From positions 124,001-188,000 of the forward strand of contig CBDCSF010000013.1 in the NCBI GenBank assembly GCA_965221445.1: a stretch of DNA of 64,000 bases. Reading direction: 5' to 3'. This document shows positions 8,783 through 16,889 of this stretch, in pieces. Position 1 is the first letter of the stretch. Every line of letters starts with the position of its first letter. Source of the stretch: MPNP01 sp965221445. Its GTDB lineage: Bacteria > Pseudomonadota > Alphaproteobacteria > Rhodobacterales > Rhodobacteraceae. The translations under genes and the position numbers were made by a program. Under the pieces are notes generated by a model that did not search any database, was not told where the DNA came from, and saw only the letters and a program-made list of their open reading frames with translations.

Positions 8783-9237
8783 TATCGCGTCCTATTAATT
8801 CACTGTTGGAGGTTGGTATATAATCATATAACAAAAGTAGTAAGTGTTTACGAATCCAAAACAAACTTGTCCGTAAAATATTCAACAAATTTATGTTTAT
8901 GGTTTTCAGTATTACCATTATTGTAATTCTACATTTTTCTATATCGTAAACTTTGTGAAAACCAGAAATGTTTTGCTTTATGCTAATCCAAATTGACGCT
9001 GGATTCTTAACTAGTTCAACGCTCTATACTGTGAGTCTTGTTCCTCAATTGGGGTGAGGCAATTGGAAAGAGCAGCGACCAATTTGGTACCATCATGAAA
9101 TTACACTTTTCCATAGCGTATGCCGTGTTGGTTTAGACGTACTCAATAGATTGTTGATTCAAATACAAATTCCAATCTTGCTAGGGGGTAACTGAATCTA
9201 CCTAACAATCAATCTGCATCATTTTTGTAAGTTTGAA
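8783..9237. other. AT-rich intergenic region between the methyltransferase and gltA
   Basis: This 455-base stretch has no convincing gene on either strand. It holds the right copy of the imperfect 23-base direct repeat (8998-9020), the presumed promoter of the restriction-modification pair at its left end, and the presumed end of the gltA transcript at its right end. I see no tRNA-like fold and no clear U-tailed hairpin. Confidence 0.5.
8998..9020 (+). repeat. Right imperfect direct repeat flanking the restriction-modification pair
   Basis: This is the partner of 6721-6743: 19 of 23 bases match, with the same 12-base core and orientation. About 2.3 kb lies between the two copies, containing only the endonuclease and methyltransferase genes. 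Confidence 0.35.
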
Positions 9238-10542
9238 TTACTTTTCCGGTCGATTTTCAACAGGAATGTATTCCTGATTTACTTTACCCATGTATTTCTG
9301 TCTGGGACGTCCGATTTTCAGAGTGGGATCTACAATCATCTCCTTCCATTGCGATATCCAACCTACTGTTCTGGATAGGGCGAAAATGGGTGTAAACATC
9401 GAAGTCGGAAAGCCCAGAGCATTAAGAATTATACCGGAATAGAAATCCACGTTTGGGTAGAGTTTTCTTTTCTGGAAATAATCGTCCTGGAGAGCAATCC
9501 TCTCAAGTTCCTTGGCTATCTTAAGGATAGGTGTGTTTTTGCTATCTACGAGTTCAAGTACTGCATCCGCAGATTTTTTCATAACATGAGCCCTCGGATC
9601 AAAATTTTTATATACCCTGTGCCCAAATCCCATTAATCTGAATGGATCGTTCTTATCCTTGGCCTTCTCTAGAAATTCAGGGATTCTATCAGGGGCACCG
9701 ATCTCATGTAACATCATAAGGCAGGCTTCATTTGCTCCACCGTGGGCTGGTCCCCAAAGACAGGCAATTCCGGCAGCTATACAGGCGAAGGGATTGGCAC
9801 CTGATGACCCAGCCAATCTGACTGTTGAAGTAGAGGCATTTTGTTCATGGTCAGCATGAAGCATGAATATGCGATCCATTGCATTGCTGATGATCTCATT
9901 ATTCTCGTATTTCTCTGCTGGCACAGAGAAACACATCTTCAGGAAATTGGAGGAGTAATCCAGATCGTTGCTTGGATAGATATAGGGTTGACCTATAGAA
10001 TATTTGTACGCCATGGCCACTATGGTTGGGAGTTTGGCAATCATTCTGACACAGGCAATCTCTCTCTGTTGTGGATCGTTGATATCAATAGAGTCATGGT
10101 AAAAAGCAGAAAGGGCCCCAACAACACCTGTAATAATTGCCATGGGATGGGCATCCCTTCGGAATCCCCTGTAAAAATTAATCAATTGTTCGTGTACCAT
10201 GGTATGCATGGTCACACGCTCTTCAAACCGGATCATTTCATCGTAGGTGGGTAAATCGCCGTAAAGCAAAAGGTAACAAACCTCTAGAAAGTGAGAATGT
10301 TCAGCCAAATCCTCAATACTGTAACCTCTGTATTGTAAAACCCCCTTTTCACCATCAATAAACGTTATGTCCGATTGACAGGAGGCTGTAGATGTAAAAC
10401 CGGGATCATAGGTAAAGACATCGGCTGTCTTATAGAGGTCTCTTATATCAATGACATCAGGTCCAGCAGTGGGAGAAGTAAACGGGAATTTATAGGTTGT
10501 ACCGTTTATATCCATCGTAACAAATCTATTGGCTTTTGTCAT
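9238..10542 (-). CDS. gltA: Citrate synthase
   Basis: The 434-residue protein is a type II (hexameric, Gram-negative) citrate synthase. It shows the catalytic histidine segment HADHEQNAST, the second histidine in GFGHRVYKNFDPRA, and the C-terminal FYSGIILNALGFPTSMFTPIFALSRTVGW. It condenses oxaloacetate and acetyl-CoA at entry to the TCA cycle. The start at ATG 10542 is preceded by AGAGG at about five bases; a TTG five codons upstream lacks a site. In many Alphaproteobacteria gltA follows gltX directly on the same strand. Here the same order and strand are kept, but an insertion sequence and a HEPN-motif gene have come between. Confidence 0.97.
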   Translation of the reverse strand: MTKANRFVTMDINGTTYKFPFTSPTAGPDVIDIRDLYKTADVFTYDPGFTSTASCQSDITFIDGEKGVLQYRGYSIEDLAEHSHFLEVCYLLLYGDLPTYDEMIRFEERVTMHTMVHEQLINFYRGFRRDAHPMAIITGVVGALSAFYHDSIDINDPQQREIACVRMIAKLPTIVAMAYKYSIGQPYIYPSNDLDYSSNFLKMCFSVPAEKYENNEIISNAMDRIFMLHADHEQNASTSTVRLAGSSGANPFACIAAGIACLWGPAHGGANEACLMMLHEIGAPDRIPEFLEKAKDKNDPFRLMGFGHRVYKNFDPRAHVMKKSADAVLELVDSKNTPILKIAKELERIALQDDYFQKRKLYPNVDFYSGIILNALGFPTSMFTPIFALSRTVGWISQWKEMIVDPTLKIGRPRQKYMGKVNQEYIPVENRPEK

Positions 10543-10860
10543 AATACCTCTGCACAAATTCGTTCAGTAATTGAACCGAGTAAAGAATTTTTGAATCGGT
10601 TGTTAGTCCGGCTTCACCAACTTCAAGTTACGGATGTTAACCTAAAACAGAAAATCGGTTCATGGGATTTGCAATAATTAGACGGGAGTGAACAACCAGA
10701 GTTCTACTTACCTATCAGGTACACCTTTGTCAATCACAAAATGCAAAAGGAATTTGCTTTTTGAAATCCCTCATTCAATTAAAAAAATATAACTTTTGAA
10801 TGCTTGTAAGGTATCTAATAATTGAATCGTTATACATAGCAAAAATTACTCACTAATTTA
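10543..10860. other. gltA upstream region ending at the IS target site
   Basis: These 318 bases contain the gltA leader and presumably its promoter on the minus strand. The right 120 bases are very AT-rich. No gene, tRNA or clear hairpin is visible. The last three bases (TTA, 10858-10860) are the left copy of the IS target duplication, so the insertion separated gltA from its ancestral upstream neighbour and may have altered its promoter. Confidence 0.5.
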
Positions 10861-12224
10861 GGGCACGTCTATTAAATAATTTTGGCTATTTTTTCAAAAT
10901 CACCCTTCATCCTCTGGTTTTATTGTTTCGGATGTGATTCACTGTTGTCCAACACTAAAGACTTACACTTTCACTGTAAACCATGAGGATTGCAATGCCC
11001 AACCGCCACCTACTTGAAGATGATGAACATCTGCGGGCCCTCCGCGAATTCAACGATCTGGAACTGATCGGGAAGCAAGTTGATTGGGAACTCTTCCGGC
11101 CCCTGCTTGAGGAGATTTTTGGTCCTCCTCGCACGGAAGGTCGTGGACGCCGGTCTTGGGATTATCTTGTCATCTTTCGCTGTCTTCTTTTGGGGGTCAT
11201 GAATTCCCTGAGTGATCGTGATTTGCAACATGAGCTTCTGGAACGGTTTTCCTTTCAATATTTTGCCGGCATTGTTGAGAGGAATCGTGTCCCGGACCAG
11301 AAGACGATCTGGAAGTATCGCGACATGCTTGAGAAGGCGGATAGTATTGACCGGTTGTTTGATCTTTTTTTGAACCAGTTAGACAACCGGGGCTATGGGT
11401 TGAACACTGGGGGACAGATCGTTGATTCATCGCTGAATGATGTTCCCCGTCCCCGTAATACCCGTGAAGAGAATGCTCAGGTCAAGCAAGGTGAGGTTCC
11501 ACCGGAGTGGGCCGACACTCCGAACAAATTGCGTCAGAAGGATTGTGATGGACGCTGGGTCAAAAAGAATGGTGTCAGTCGTTTTGGATATAAGAACCAT
11601 TTCGCGGTTGACCAGGGGACGAAGTTGATCATCAATTGGGATGTGACACCGGCGAGTGTCCATGACAGCCAGGTGTTTGAGGCGTTGTTGGGGGTGCGCC
11701 CGGAGGGTGATTGTCGTGTTTGGGCCGACAGTGCCTATCGTTCGCAGGACAGTATTGCGAATGTGGTTGGAATGGGCTTGTATCCCCGTCTCACTCACAA
11801 GGCGAAAAGGGGAACACCGTTAAGCGATCACCAGCGTTCTTTGAACCGTACCTATTCGGGTGTGCGTTGTCGTGTTGAACACGTATTTGGGTCTATTCGG
11901 AACGATATGAAAGGGGGTTTTATGCGGTGTATTGGCCAGGGCCGTGCTCGGGTTTGGATTGGGTTGGTGAACCTGTGTTACAATCTGAGGCGTTTCAGTT
12001 ATCTTGAGAGGGAAACTTCGGCGGTATAGGGCGACTTACATCGAGAGTGTTCAAAAGAAGGGGGAGGTGTGTGAAAGGGTCTGATAAAGGGGGGAATTTG
12101 GCTTGAAATTGACCAGATTGAGAAAAAATATACAAAAACCTTTCCCTTTTGGGGATAGAAAATTTAAAAATTGTTATTTAGTAATCGGGGGGAATCTTTA
12201 AAAATCGTTAAAATAGAGGTGCCC
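10861..12224 (+). mobile_element. IS5-family insertion sequence, apparently intact
   Basis: The element is 1364 bp. Its left end begins GGGCACGTCTATT and its right end, read inward on the other strand, begins GGGCACCTCTATT: 12 of 13 bases match as terminal inverted repeats. It is flanked by a 3-bp direct duplication, TTA at 10858-10860 and TTA at 12225-12227, a size and sequence expected for the IS1031-like branch of IS5. The single transposase frame is uninterrupted. Base composition inside the coding part is visibly more GC-rich than the surroundings. Clean ends, target duplication and open frame indicate a recent insertion that could still be mobile. Confidence 0.93.
10983..12029 (+). CDS. 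IS5-family DDE transposase
   Basis: The 348-residue protein has an N-terminal helix-rich domain (SWDYLVIFRCLLLGVMNSLSDRDLQ, DUF772-like) and a DDE nuclease core. The first Asp is in GQIVDSSL, the second in VWADSAYRSQD, and the Glu with its upstream Arg in VRCRVEHVFGSIRN. It cuts and rejoins the ends of the element that contains it. ATG 10995 (MPNRHLLED) is an alternative start with AGGA five or six bases upstream. No frameshift or internal stop is seen, so it is probably active. Confidence 0.95.
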   Translation: MRIAMPNRHLLEDDEHLRALREFNDLELIGKQVDWELFRPLLEEIFGPPRTEGRGRRSWDYLVIFRCLLLGVMNSLSDRDLQHELLERFSFQYFAGIVERNRVPDQKTIWKYRDMLEKADSIDRLFDLFLNQLDNRGYGLNTGGQIVDSSLNDVPRPRNTREENAQVKQGEVPPEWADTPNKLRQKDCDGRWVKKNGVSRFGYKNHFAVDQGTKLIINWDVTPASVHDSQVFEALLGVRPEGDCRVWADSAYRSQDSIANVVGMGLYPRLTHKAKRGTPLSDHQRSLNRTYSGVRCRVEHVFGSIRNDMKGGFMRCIGQGRARVWIGLVNLCYNLRRFSYLERETSAV

Positions 12225-12239
12225 TTTAGTTAACAATGG

Positions 12240-12809
12240 TTACAGTGTCTCTGCATCATTATCAAAACCTGGGAATTTTAAGTCTAAGCTTAGAACGGTA
12301 TTGATTACTTCACACGATAACTCCGCTACATGCCGACGTACTTGTATCAGGTAATCACAATTAACTGGAGTATCTAATACTTCAAATTGATTATTAACAT
12401 AAAACGGAATCGACGCATTATCCTCGTCAGGAGTACTCCAAGATCCATGACAAAGTGCGTTTCTGATTTTTGCTGCTTCTTTTAGGTACTCAATAAAGGT
12501 TTCTAAGTTTTTGATATTCGCATTGGGGTGATTTTTGACTTCAGAATGAAATTTTTCTATCAATTTTCCAAGACTATTAGTTAACAGTTTTTCAATTGAA
12601 GGTACCCATTCAAAAAATGCTTGTTTAGAATAAGGTCTGCTATCTGAGATTGCATAAATTGCTTTAATAAGAATTTCTTCAAGAAAGCCAAATGTACCCA
12701 CCGTCCTACCTAGTTCTTCCCAGAATTCATTTTTATGCCTGTGTGTAGGAAAGTTAGGAAACTGAGAAAATAGCTCCCCTTTATTGACAATTTTGTTCAT
12801 TACCCACAT
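12240..12809 (-). CDS. HEPN-motif hypothetical protein
   Basis: The 189-residue, mostly helical protein contains KIRNALCHGSW near residue 117, an R-x4-H motif typical of HEPN domains, which in many toxins and defence proteins form a ribonuclease active site (in others the fold is non-catalytic). No partner antitoxin (such as a MNT nucleotidyltransferase) is adjacent. It lies between gltX and the IS element, a spot where Alphaproteobacteria usually have no gene, so it is likely an insertion. The start may be ATG 12809 or ATG 12800 three codons later, where GGA lies at a better distance. Function is unknown; the HEPN link rests on one motif and helix content. Confidence 0.65.
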   Translation of the reverse strand: MWVMNKIVNKGELFSQFPNFPTHRHKNEFWEELGRTVGTFGFLEEILIKAIYAISDSRPYSKQAFFEWVPSIEKLLTNSLGKLIEKFHSEVKNHPNANIKNLETFIEYLKEAAKIRNALCHGSWSTPDEDNASIPFYVNNQFEVLDTPVNCDYLIQVRRHVAELSCEVINTVLSLDLKFPGFDNDAETL

Positions 12810-12881
12810 CCTATGCGATACTTAAATTTAGGGAAATTTCATGTGTAAACATTTTTACCAAGAAACGAAATTTCCTTTTGC

Positions 12882-15116
12882 CTAATTTTCAAGTGAAGTT
12901 TCCACAATTTTTTGGTTTGAGTTAATAGCGTTTTGTATATCCTCAAAACGTATTTTTACACTAGGTAATTTAAGTTCCAATACCCCTTGATTTGAGTTAA
13001 TAGCGTTTTGTATATCCTCAAAACGTATTTTTACACTAGGTAATTTAAGTTCCAATACCCCTTGATTTGAGGCGCTATAAATATTCATGGTTTCATAGGC
13101 CTTGTTTAACCTATCAAGACTTTTTTCTTTTCCTAATGTGACCAAAATATCATAAACGCTAGGTGAAGTGGTTTTCCCCACAAGGGCTACGCGTACAGGT
13201 TTCAATATTGTACCTAAATTTAAATCCCCCTTTTTACAAAAGGATAAAGTAAAGTTTTCAAGAAATTGCCTTTCCCATTCAAGGGAAGTTAAACCATTAA
13301 TGAAATCTTTAAACTGATCGCCTTGAGTTGTTGAAAGGATTTTAATACCCTTGTCATCATAGTTTACTGTATCATTAATTATAAAATCTAACCCATCCCG
13401 AACATCATTCATGTTTTTTGAACGTTTCTGAACTAAAGGGAATATTTTAACAATTGCTATCCGATGGGATAACTCAGTAAAATTCGATGGGTAAGTTGGC
13501 CTTTGCATTGCTACAACATCAGACAAAATACTGTTATACGCTTTCTGGCTAGACCTTGATTGGTTAGTGATTGCTCTTTGCATTGCTACAGCATCAGGCA
13601 AAATCCTGTTATACGCTTTCTGGCTAGACCTTGATTGGTTAGTGATTGCTCTTTGCATTGCTACAGCATCAGGCAAAATCCTGTTATACGCTTTCTGGCT
13701 AGACCTTGATTGGTTAGTGATTGCTCTTTGCATTGCTACAACATCAGGCAAAATCCTGTTATACGCTTTCTGGCTAGACCTTGATTGGTTAGTGATTGCT
13801 CTTTGCATTGCTACAACATCAGGCAAAATCCTGTTATACGCTTCCTGAATAGATAAATCTTTGGATTGATTTAACATTATAAACAAATCTTTGTTTCCAG
13901 TAATAGCTTCAGCTAAGCTTTTTAAAGGTAATGTTGATTGTATTTGTAAATTTTGTTTTGACTTGATGATCTGATCAACTTCCTCTTTAAGTAGCTTATA
14001 TGGTGGTAAGCTAATTGGTAAATTTTGTTTTAACTTGATTGCTTGCTTAATCTCCTCTGAAAAAATCTTAACGTGAGAATGTCTATGAATAGGTTTTGGA
14101 AAAGTAGGAATATTGATATCAACGAATTTAGGGTGTGTTGGATGCTTATCTAAAAACTCGGTGATGATATCGACATTCAGACCTTGTAGATAGTTCTGGG
14201 ATAATTTGGAAAGTATACCAAAATCCAATCGAGAAGGGGACTTGCGCAAATCATCCAATCTAAATTGTTTGATTGCATGGTCTCTAGTAAATATTTCATC
14301 ATTACCATGATACCAACCTAAGCGAGCAAGAAAATTAAAAACGACTTCAGGTAAAATTCCTTCCTTGATAAAGTATTCAATACCAATCGAGCCTTCTCTC
14401 TTTGATAATTTCTTTCCCTGTTCGTTATGGATTAGTGGGACATGTGCAAATACAGGCACCTCCCAATCAAAAGCTTTATAAATTAATTTTTGCTTGAAGG
14501 AATTGGCCAAATGGTCATCCCCCCGAATGATATGTGTAACATCCATATCATGATCATCTACAACAACAGCAAAATTATATGTCGGTGTGCCATCTGAGCG
14601 AAGAATTATCAGATCGTCAATTGTATCATTGCTTACACTGATCTCTCCAAAAACCTTATCGTGGATAACTGAAATTCCGGTTTCGGGAGTTTTAAGTCGA
14701 ATTGTGAATGGAGCGTTGGGATGTTGATCTTCAGTTACATTCCGCCAGGGACTGACAAAGAATGTTGACCCTCCCTTGGATTTTAATTCTTCCCTTGCAG
14801 CTGAAATTTCTTCAGGAGTTGAAAAACATTTATAAGCCCTACCGGCATTTAATAACTCCTGAGCTTTCTCTCGATGAATTGATTGACGAGTGTATTGACT
14901 TATTGGCGAACCATCCCAATCAAGATTCAACCATTTTAAACTGTCAAGAATTTGATCTTTGGCTTCTTCAGTTGAACGCTCTCTATCGGTGTCTTCAATG
15001 CGAAGAAGGAATTTTCCATTATTTGCCCTGGCAAAAAGCCAATTGAAGAGGGCTGTTCTGGCTCCCCCAATATGGAGGTTACCTGTGGGAGAGGGAGCAA
15101 ATCTAGTTACAATCAT
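12882..15116 (-). CDS. gltX: Glutamyl-tRNA synthetase with internal tandem-repeat expansions
   Basis: Class I synthetase signatures are intact: RFAPSPTGNLHIGGARTALFNWL (HIGH-type) at the start and KKLSKREGS (KMSKS-type) near residue 245. It charges tRNA-Glu (and possibly tRNA-Gln, for later amidation). The protein is 744 residues, against about 450-490 usually. The excess lies in two places. About 200 residues are inserted in the helical anticodon-binding region, after YLQGLNVDIITEFLDKHP and before LSHRIAIVKIF, including five 25-residue units (AYNRILPDVVAMQRAITNQ...). A C-terminal extension past RLNKAYETMNIY holds two 25-residue units (GVLELKLPSVKIRFEDIQNA). The frame stays open throughout. 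ATG 15116 is preferred over GTG 15128. Confidence 0.93.
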   Translation of the reverse strand: MIVTRFAPSPTGNLHIGGARTALFNWLFARANNGKFLLRIEDTDRERSTEEAKDQILDSLKWLNLDWDGSPISQYTRQSIHREKAQELLNAGRAYKCFSTPEEISAAREELKSKGGSTFFVSPWRNVTEDQHPNAPFTIRLKTPETGISVIHDKVFGEISVSNDTIDDLIILRSDGTPTYNFAVVVDDHDMDVTHIIRGDDHLANSFKQKLIYKAFDWEVPVFAHVPLIHNEQGKKLSKREGSIGIEYFIKEGILPEVVFNFLARLGWYHGNDEIFTRDHAIKQFRLDDLRKSPSRLDFGILSKLSQNYLQGLNVDIITEFLDKHPTHPKFVDINIPTFPKPIHRHSHVKIFSEEIKQAIKLKQNLPISLPPYKLLKEEVDQIIKSKQNLQIQSTLPLKSLAEAITGNKDLFIMLNQSKDLSIQEAYNRILPDVVAMQRAITNQSRSSQKAYNRILPDVVAMQRAITNQSRSSQKAYNRILPDAVAMQRAITNQSRSSQKAYNRILPDAVAMQRAITNQSRSSQKAYNSILSDVVAMQRPTYPSNFTELSHRIAIVKIFPLVQKRSKNMNDVRDGLDFIINDTVNYDDKGIKILSTTQGDQFKDFINGLTSLEWERQFLENFTLSFCKKGDLNLGTILKPVRVALVGKTTSPSVYDILVTLGKEKSLDRLNKAYETMNIYSASNQGVLELKLPSVKIRFEDIQNAINSNQGVLELKLPSVKIRFEDIQNAINSNQKIVETSLEN
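12916..13065 (-). repeat. Two-copy 75-bp in-frame repeat at the 3' end of gltX
   Basis: Units start at 12916 and 12991 and are identical; a few bases of a third (to about 13070) precede unique sequence. Each unit encodes 25 residues of the GltX C-terminal extension. The length equals that of the unrelated 75-bp unit found 500 bases away in the same gene. Confidence 0.95.
13501..13850 (-). repeat. Five-copy 75-bp in-frame repeat inside gltX
   Basis: Units begin at 13501, 13576, 13651, 13726 and 13801; the last one listed keeps about 45 bases before diverging. Copies differ by only one to a few substitutions (for example GCATCAGGC against ACATCAGGC, giving Ala/Val changes). Each encodes 25 residues. 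An older, degenerate ~72-bp duplication lies beside it at about 13946-14090 (shared GTAAATTTTGTTTT), so the region has expanded more than once. Confidence 0.95.
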
Positions 15117-15221
15117 GGATGTGGTCACACTGGTACTTTGTTAATACATTTAGCAACCTCAATATAAGGTTGAATAAAATTTGTTTAAGTTTTTTTGGTA
15201 ATGAGTTCCTTATGCTTTAGG

Positions 15222-16412
15222 TCAAAGAAGTTCAATAAACTCAACCAATTCACCAGCTTGACGGGGTGGATCCAACCTCGGTCTAATAAGCAGAGCATTG
15301 GAATTGAAAAAAGTTTTGAGTAATGAGCTGTCTTGCTTTTCCTGAGCTGTAATCCTTGCCTCTCCATTTGTGTATTCCACAGTAGCGCGCATGAAATGTT
15401 CGCGGCCACCATTTTTACCCAACGATTTTGCCAATACAGCTTTTTTTCGAGGCAAGCCAAGTTCGGTCAACCCCATCATATGTTGAATGGCAGGTACTAA
15501 AAAAACATATCCACACACCAGTGCTGATACAGGGTTTCCTGGTAACCCTATCAAGACGGTTGAACCTTTATTACCAGCAAAGAGTGGCTTGCCTGGTCGC
15601 ATGGCGATTTTGTAAAACGATAGTTCAAATCCTTGAGAAGTAGCTGCGTCCTTGACCAAGTCATAATCACCCACTGAGGCTCCACCTACAGTTACTATCA
15701 AGTCTGATTGCAACGAGAGATTAAGTGAAGTGGATAGTGATTGAAAATTATCCCTGGCGATTGGTAAAATTCTGACTTCTGCCCCAAAGTTTTCCAATAT
15801 TCCCTGCAGTCCAAATATATTCGAGGCGACTATATTTGTATCTGGAACCTTAGACCCTGGCATTACCAATTCATCGCCCGTGGGAATTATTGAAACAACA
15901 GGTTTTTTTCTGACCTTTATAACACCTGCATTCATGGCGGCTAATAATGAAATCAAGCTGGGGGTCAGGGGTTGGTGTGCTTTAACACAATACCCTTTGC
16001 TGAAATCACTTCCACGAGAACGAATAAAGGGATTGGATTCGAATTCTTTATTAATTTTAACCGTTGTTTCACTTGCACTAACATCTTCCTGGATAATTAC
16101 TCGAGAGGACCCTTTGGGGATAGGTGCACCGGTATAGATACGATAGGCCTCACTAGGCCCAACTGATCTGTCCGGAATTTTTGCTCCAGCAGGAATAACG
16201 CCTATTATTTTAAGGACATTACCGGGTTTTGCATCCTCGGTTCGAAGAGCATAACCATCCATGGCTGATGTATCAAAGGGTGGTTGATTTCTGCCTGATC
16301 GGAATTCCTGAGCAAGAATCCGGTTGGTCGCATGGTAAATCGAAATTTCCTCGGTATCCGTTTGAACCAGAAGGCTCTTTATTCGACCTGTAGCTTCATT
16401 AACTGAAATCAT
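15222..16412 (-). CDS. moeA: Molybdopterin molybdenumtransferase MoeA
   Basis: The 396-residue protein has the MoeA domains in order: N-terminal QPPFDTSAMDGYAL, AGAPIP-like region (IYTGAPIPKGSSRVIIQED), the MoCF-fold core with SIIPTGDELV and VGGASVGDYDLVKD, then MRPGKPLFAG and LPGNPVSALV, and a C-terminal beta domain. It inserts molybdate into adenylylated molybdopterin. The start overlaps the moaC stop by four bases (ATGA), so the two are co-translated. In other Alphaproteobacteria lexA commonly follows; here gltX follows after about 100 bases. Confidence 0.96.
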   Translation of the reverse strand: MISVNEATGRIKSLLVQTDTEEISIYHATNRILAQEFRSGRNQPPFDTSAMDGYALRTEDAKPGNVLKIIGVIPAGAKIPDRSVGPSEAYRIYTGAPIPKGSSRVIIQEDVSASETTVKINKEFESNPFIRSRGSDFSKGYCVKAHQPLTPSLISLLAAMNAGVIKVRKKPVVSIIPTGDELVMPGSKVPDTNIVASNIFGLQGILENFGAEVRILPIARDNFQSLSTSLNLSLQSDLIVTVGGASVGDYDLVKDAATSQGFELSFYKIAMRPGKPLFAGNKGSTVLIGLPGNPVSALVCGYVFLVPAIQHMMGLTELGLPRKKAVLAKSLGKNGGREHFMRATVEYTNGEARITAQEKQDSSLLKTFFNSNALLIRPRLDPPRQAGELVEFIELL

Positions 16413-16885
16413 GAAGCCACATATGTACCAGATTTCCCGCCTTCTTTGTAGGCCAGGTGAATATTGTTAATGGATACACTCTTATCAACAGACTTAACCA
16501 TGTCATAAACTGTCAAAGCAGCAGCCGATACTGCTACCATTGCTTCCATTTCAACACCGGTTTTGCCAACTGTGGTAACCTTTGCTTCAATTACAATACA
16601 AGGTTGGTCCTCTTGTGTCAGGAAGTCAATTTCAATAGCAGATATTTGTAATGGGTGACATAACGGGATAATACCAGAAGTCTTCTTGGCAGCCATAATT
16701 CCAGCTATTCTTGCGACACCAAAAACATCACCCTTGCCAATATTATCAGATTTAATCAGGTCAAGCGTTTCACGACCAACTATGACTTCCCCCCTCGAAA
16801 CGGCGATCCTTTTTGTTTCATCCTTGTTTGCGATGTTAACCATATGAGCCTTGCCTTGGTCATCAAAGTGGGTAAATTTTTTCAT
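16409..16885 (-). CDS. moaC: Cyclic pyranopterin monophosphate synthase MoaC
   Basis: The 158-residue protein contains the MoaC signatures KTSGIIPLCHPLQIS, KVTTVGKTGVEMEAMVAVSAAALTVYDMVK and a C-terminal KEGGKSG. With MoaA it converts GTP to cyclic pyranopterin in molybdenum cofactor synthesis. The start at ATG 16885 lies four bases after the trpC stop and gives the normal family length; an in-frame start at 16915 would overlap trpC by 26 bases. Placed between trpC and moeA in the standard alphaproteobacterial order. Confidence 0.96.
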   Translation of the reverse strand: MKKFTHFDDQGKAHMVNIANKDETKRIAVSRGEVIVGRETLDLIKSDNIGKGDVFGVARIAGIMAAKKTSGIIPLCHPLQISAIEIDFLTQEDQPCIVIEAKVTTVGKTGVEMEAMVAVSAAALTVYDMVKSVDKSVSINNIHLAYKEGGKSGTYVAS

Positions 16886-16889
16886 ATGC

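Noticed and set aside
13567..13848. A 93-codon plus-strand frame across the gltX repeats
   Set aside because: It is the reverse-strand reading of the same repeats and exists only because the repeat unit has no stop codon in that frame.
13501..13850. Regular 75-bp repeats that might suggest a CRISPR array
   Set aside because: There are no unique spacers between units; the whole 75 bp repeats, in frame, inside gltX.
15185..15460. A 91-codon minus-strand frame at the end of moeA
   Set aside because: It overlaps the conserved 3' end of moeA in another frame and has no family resemblance.
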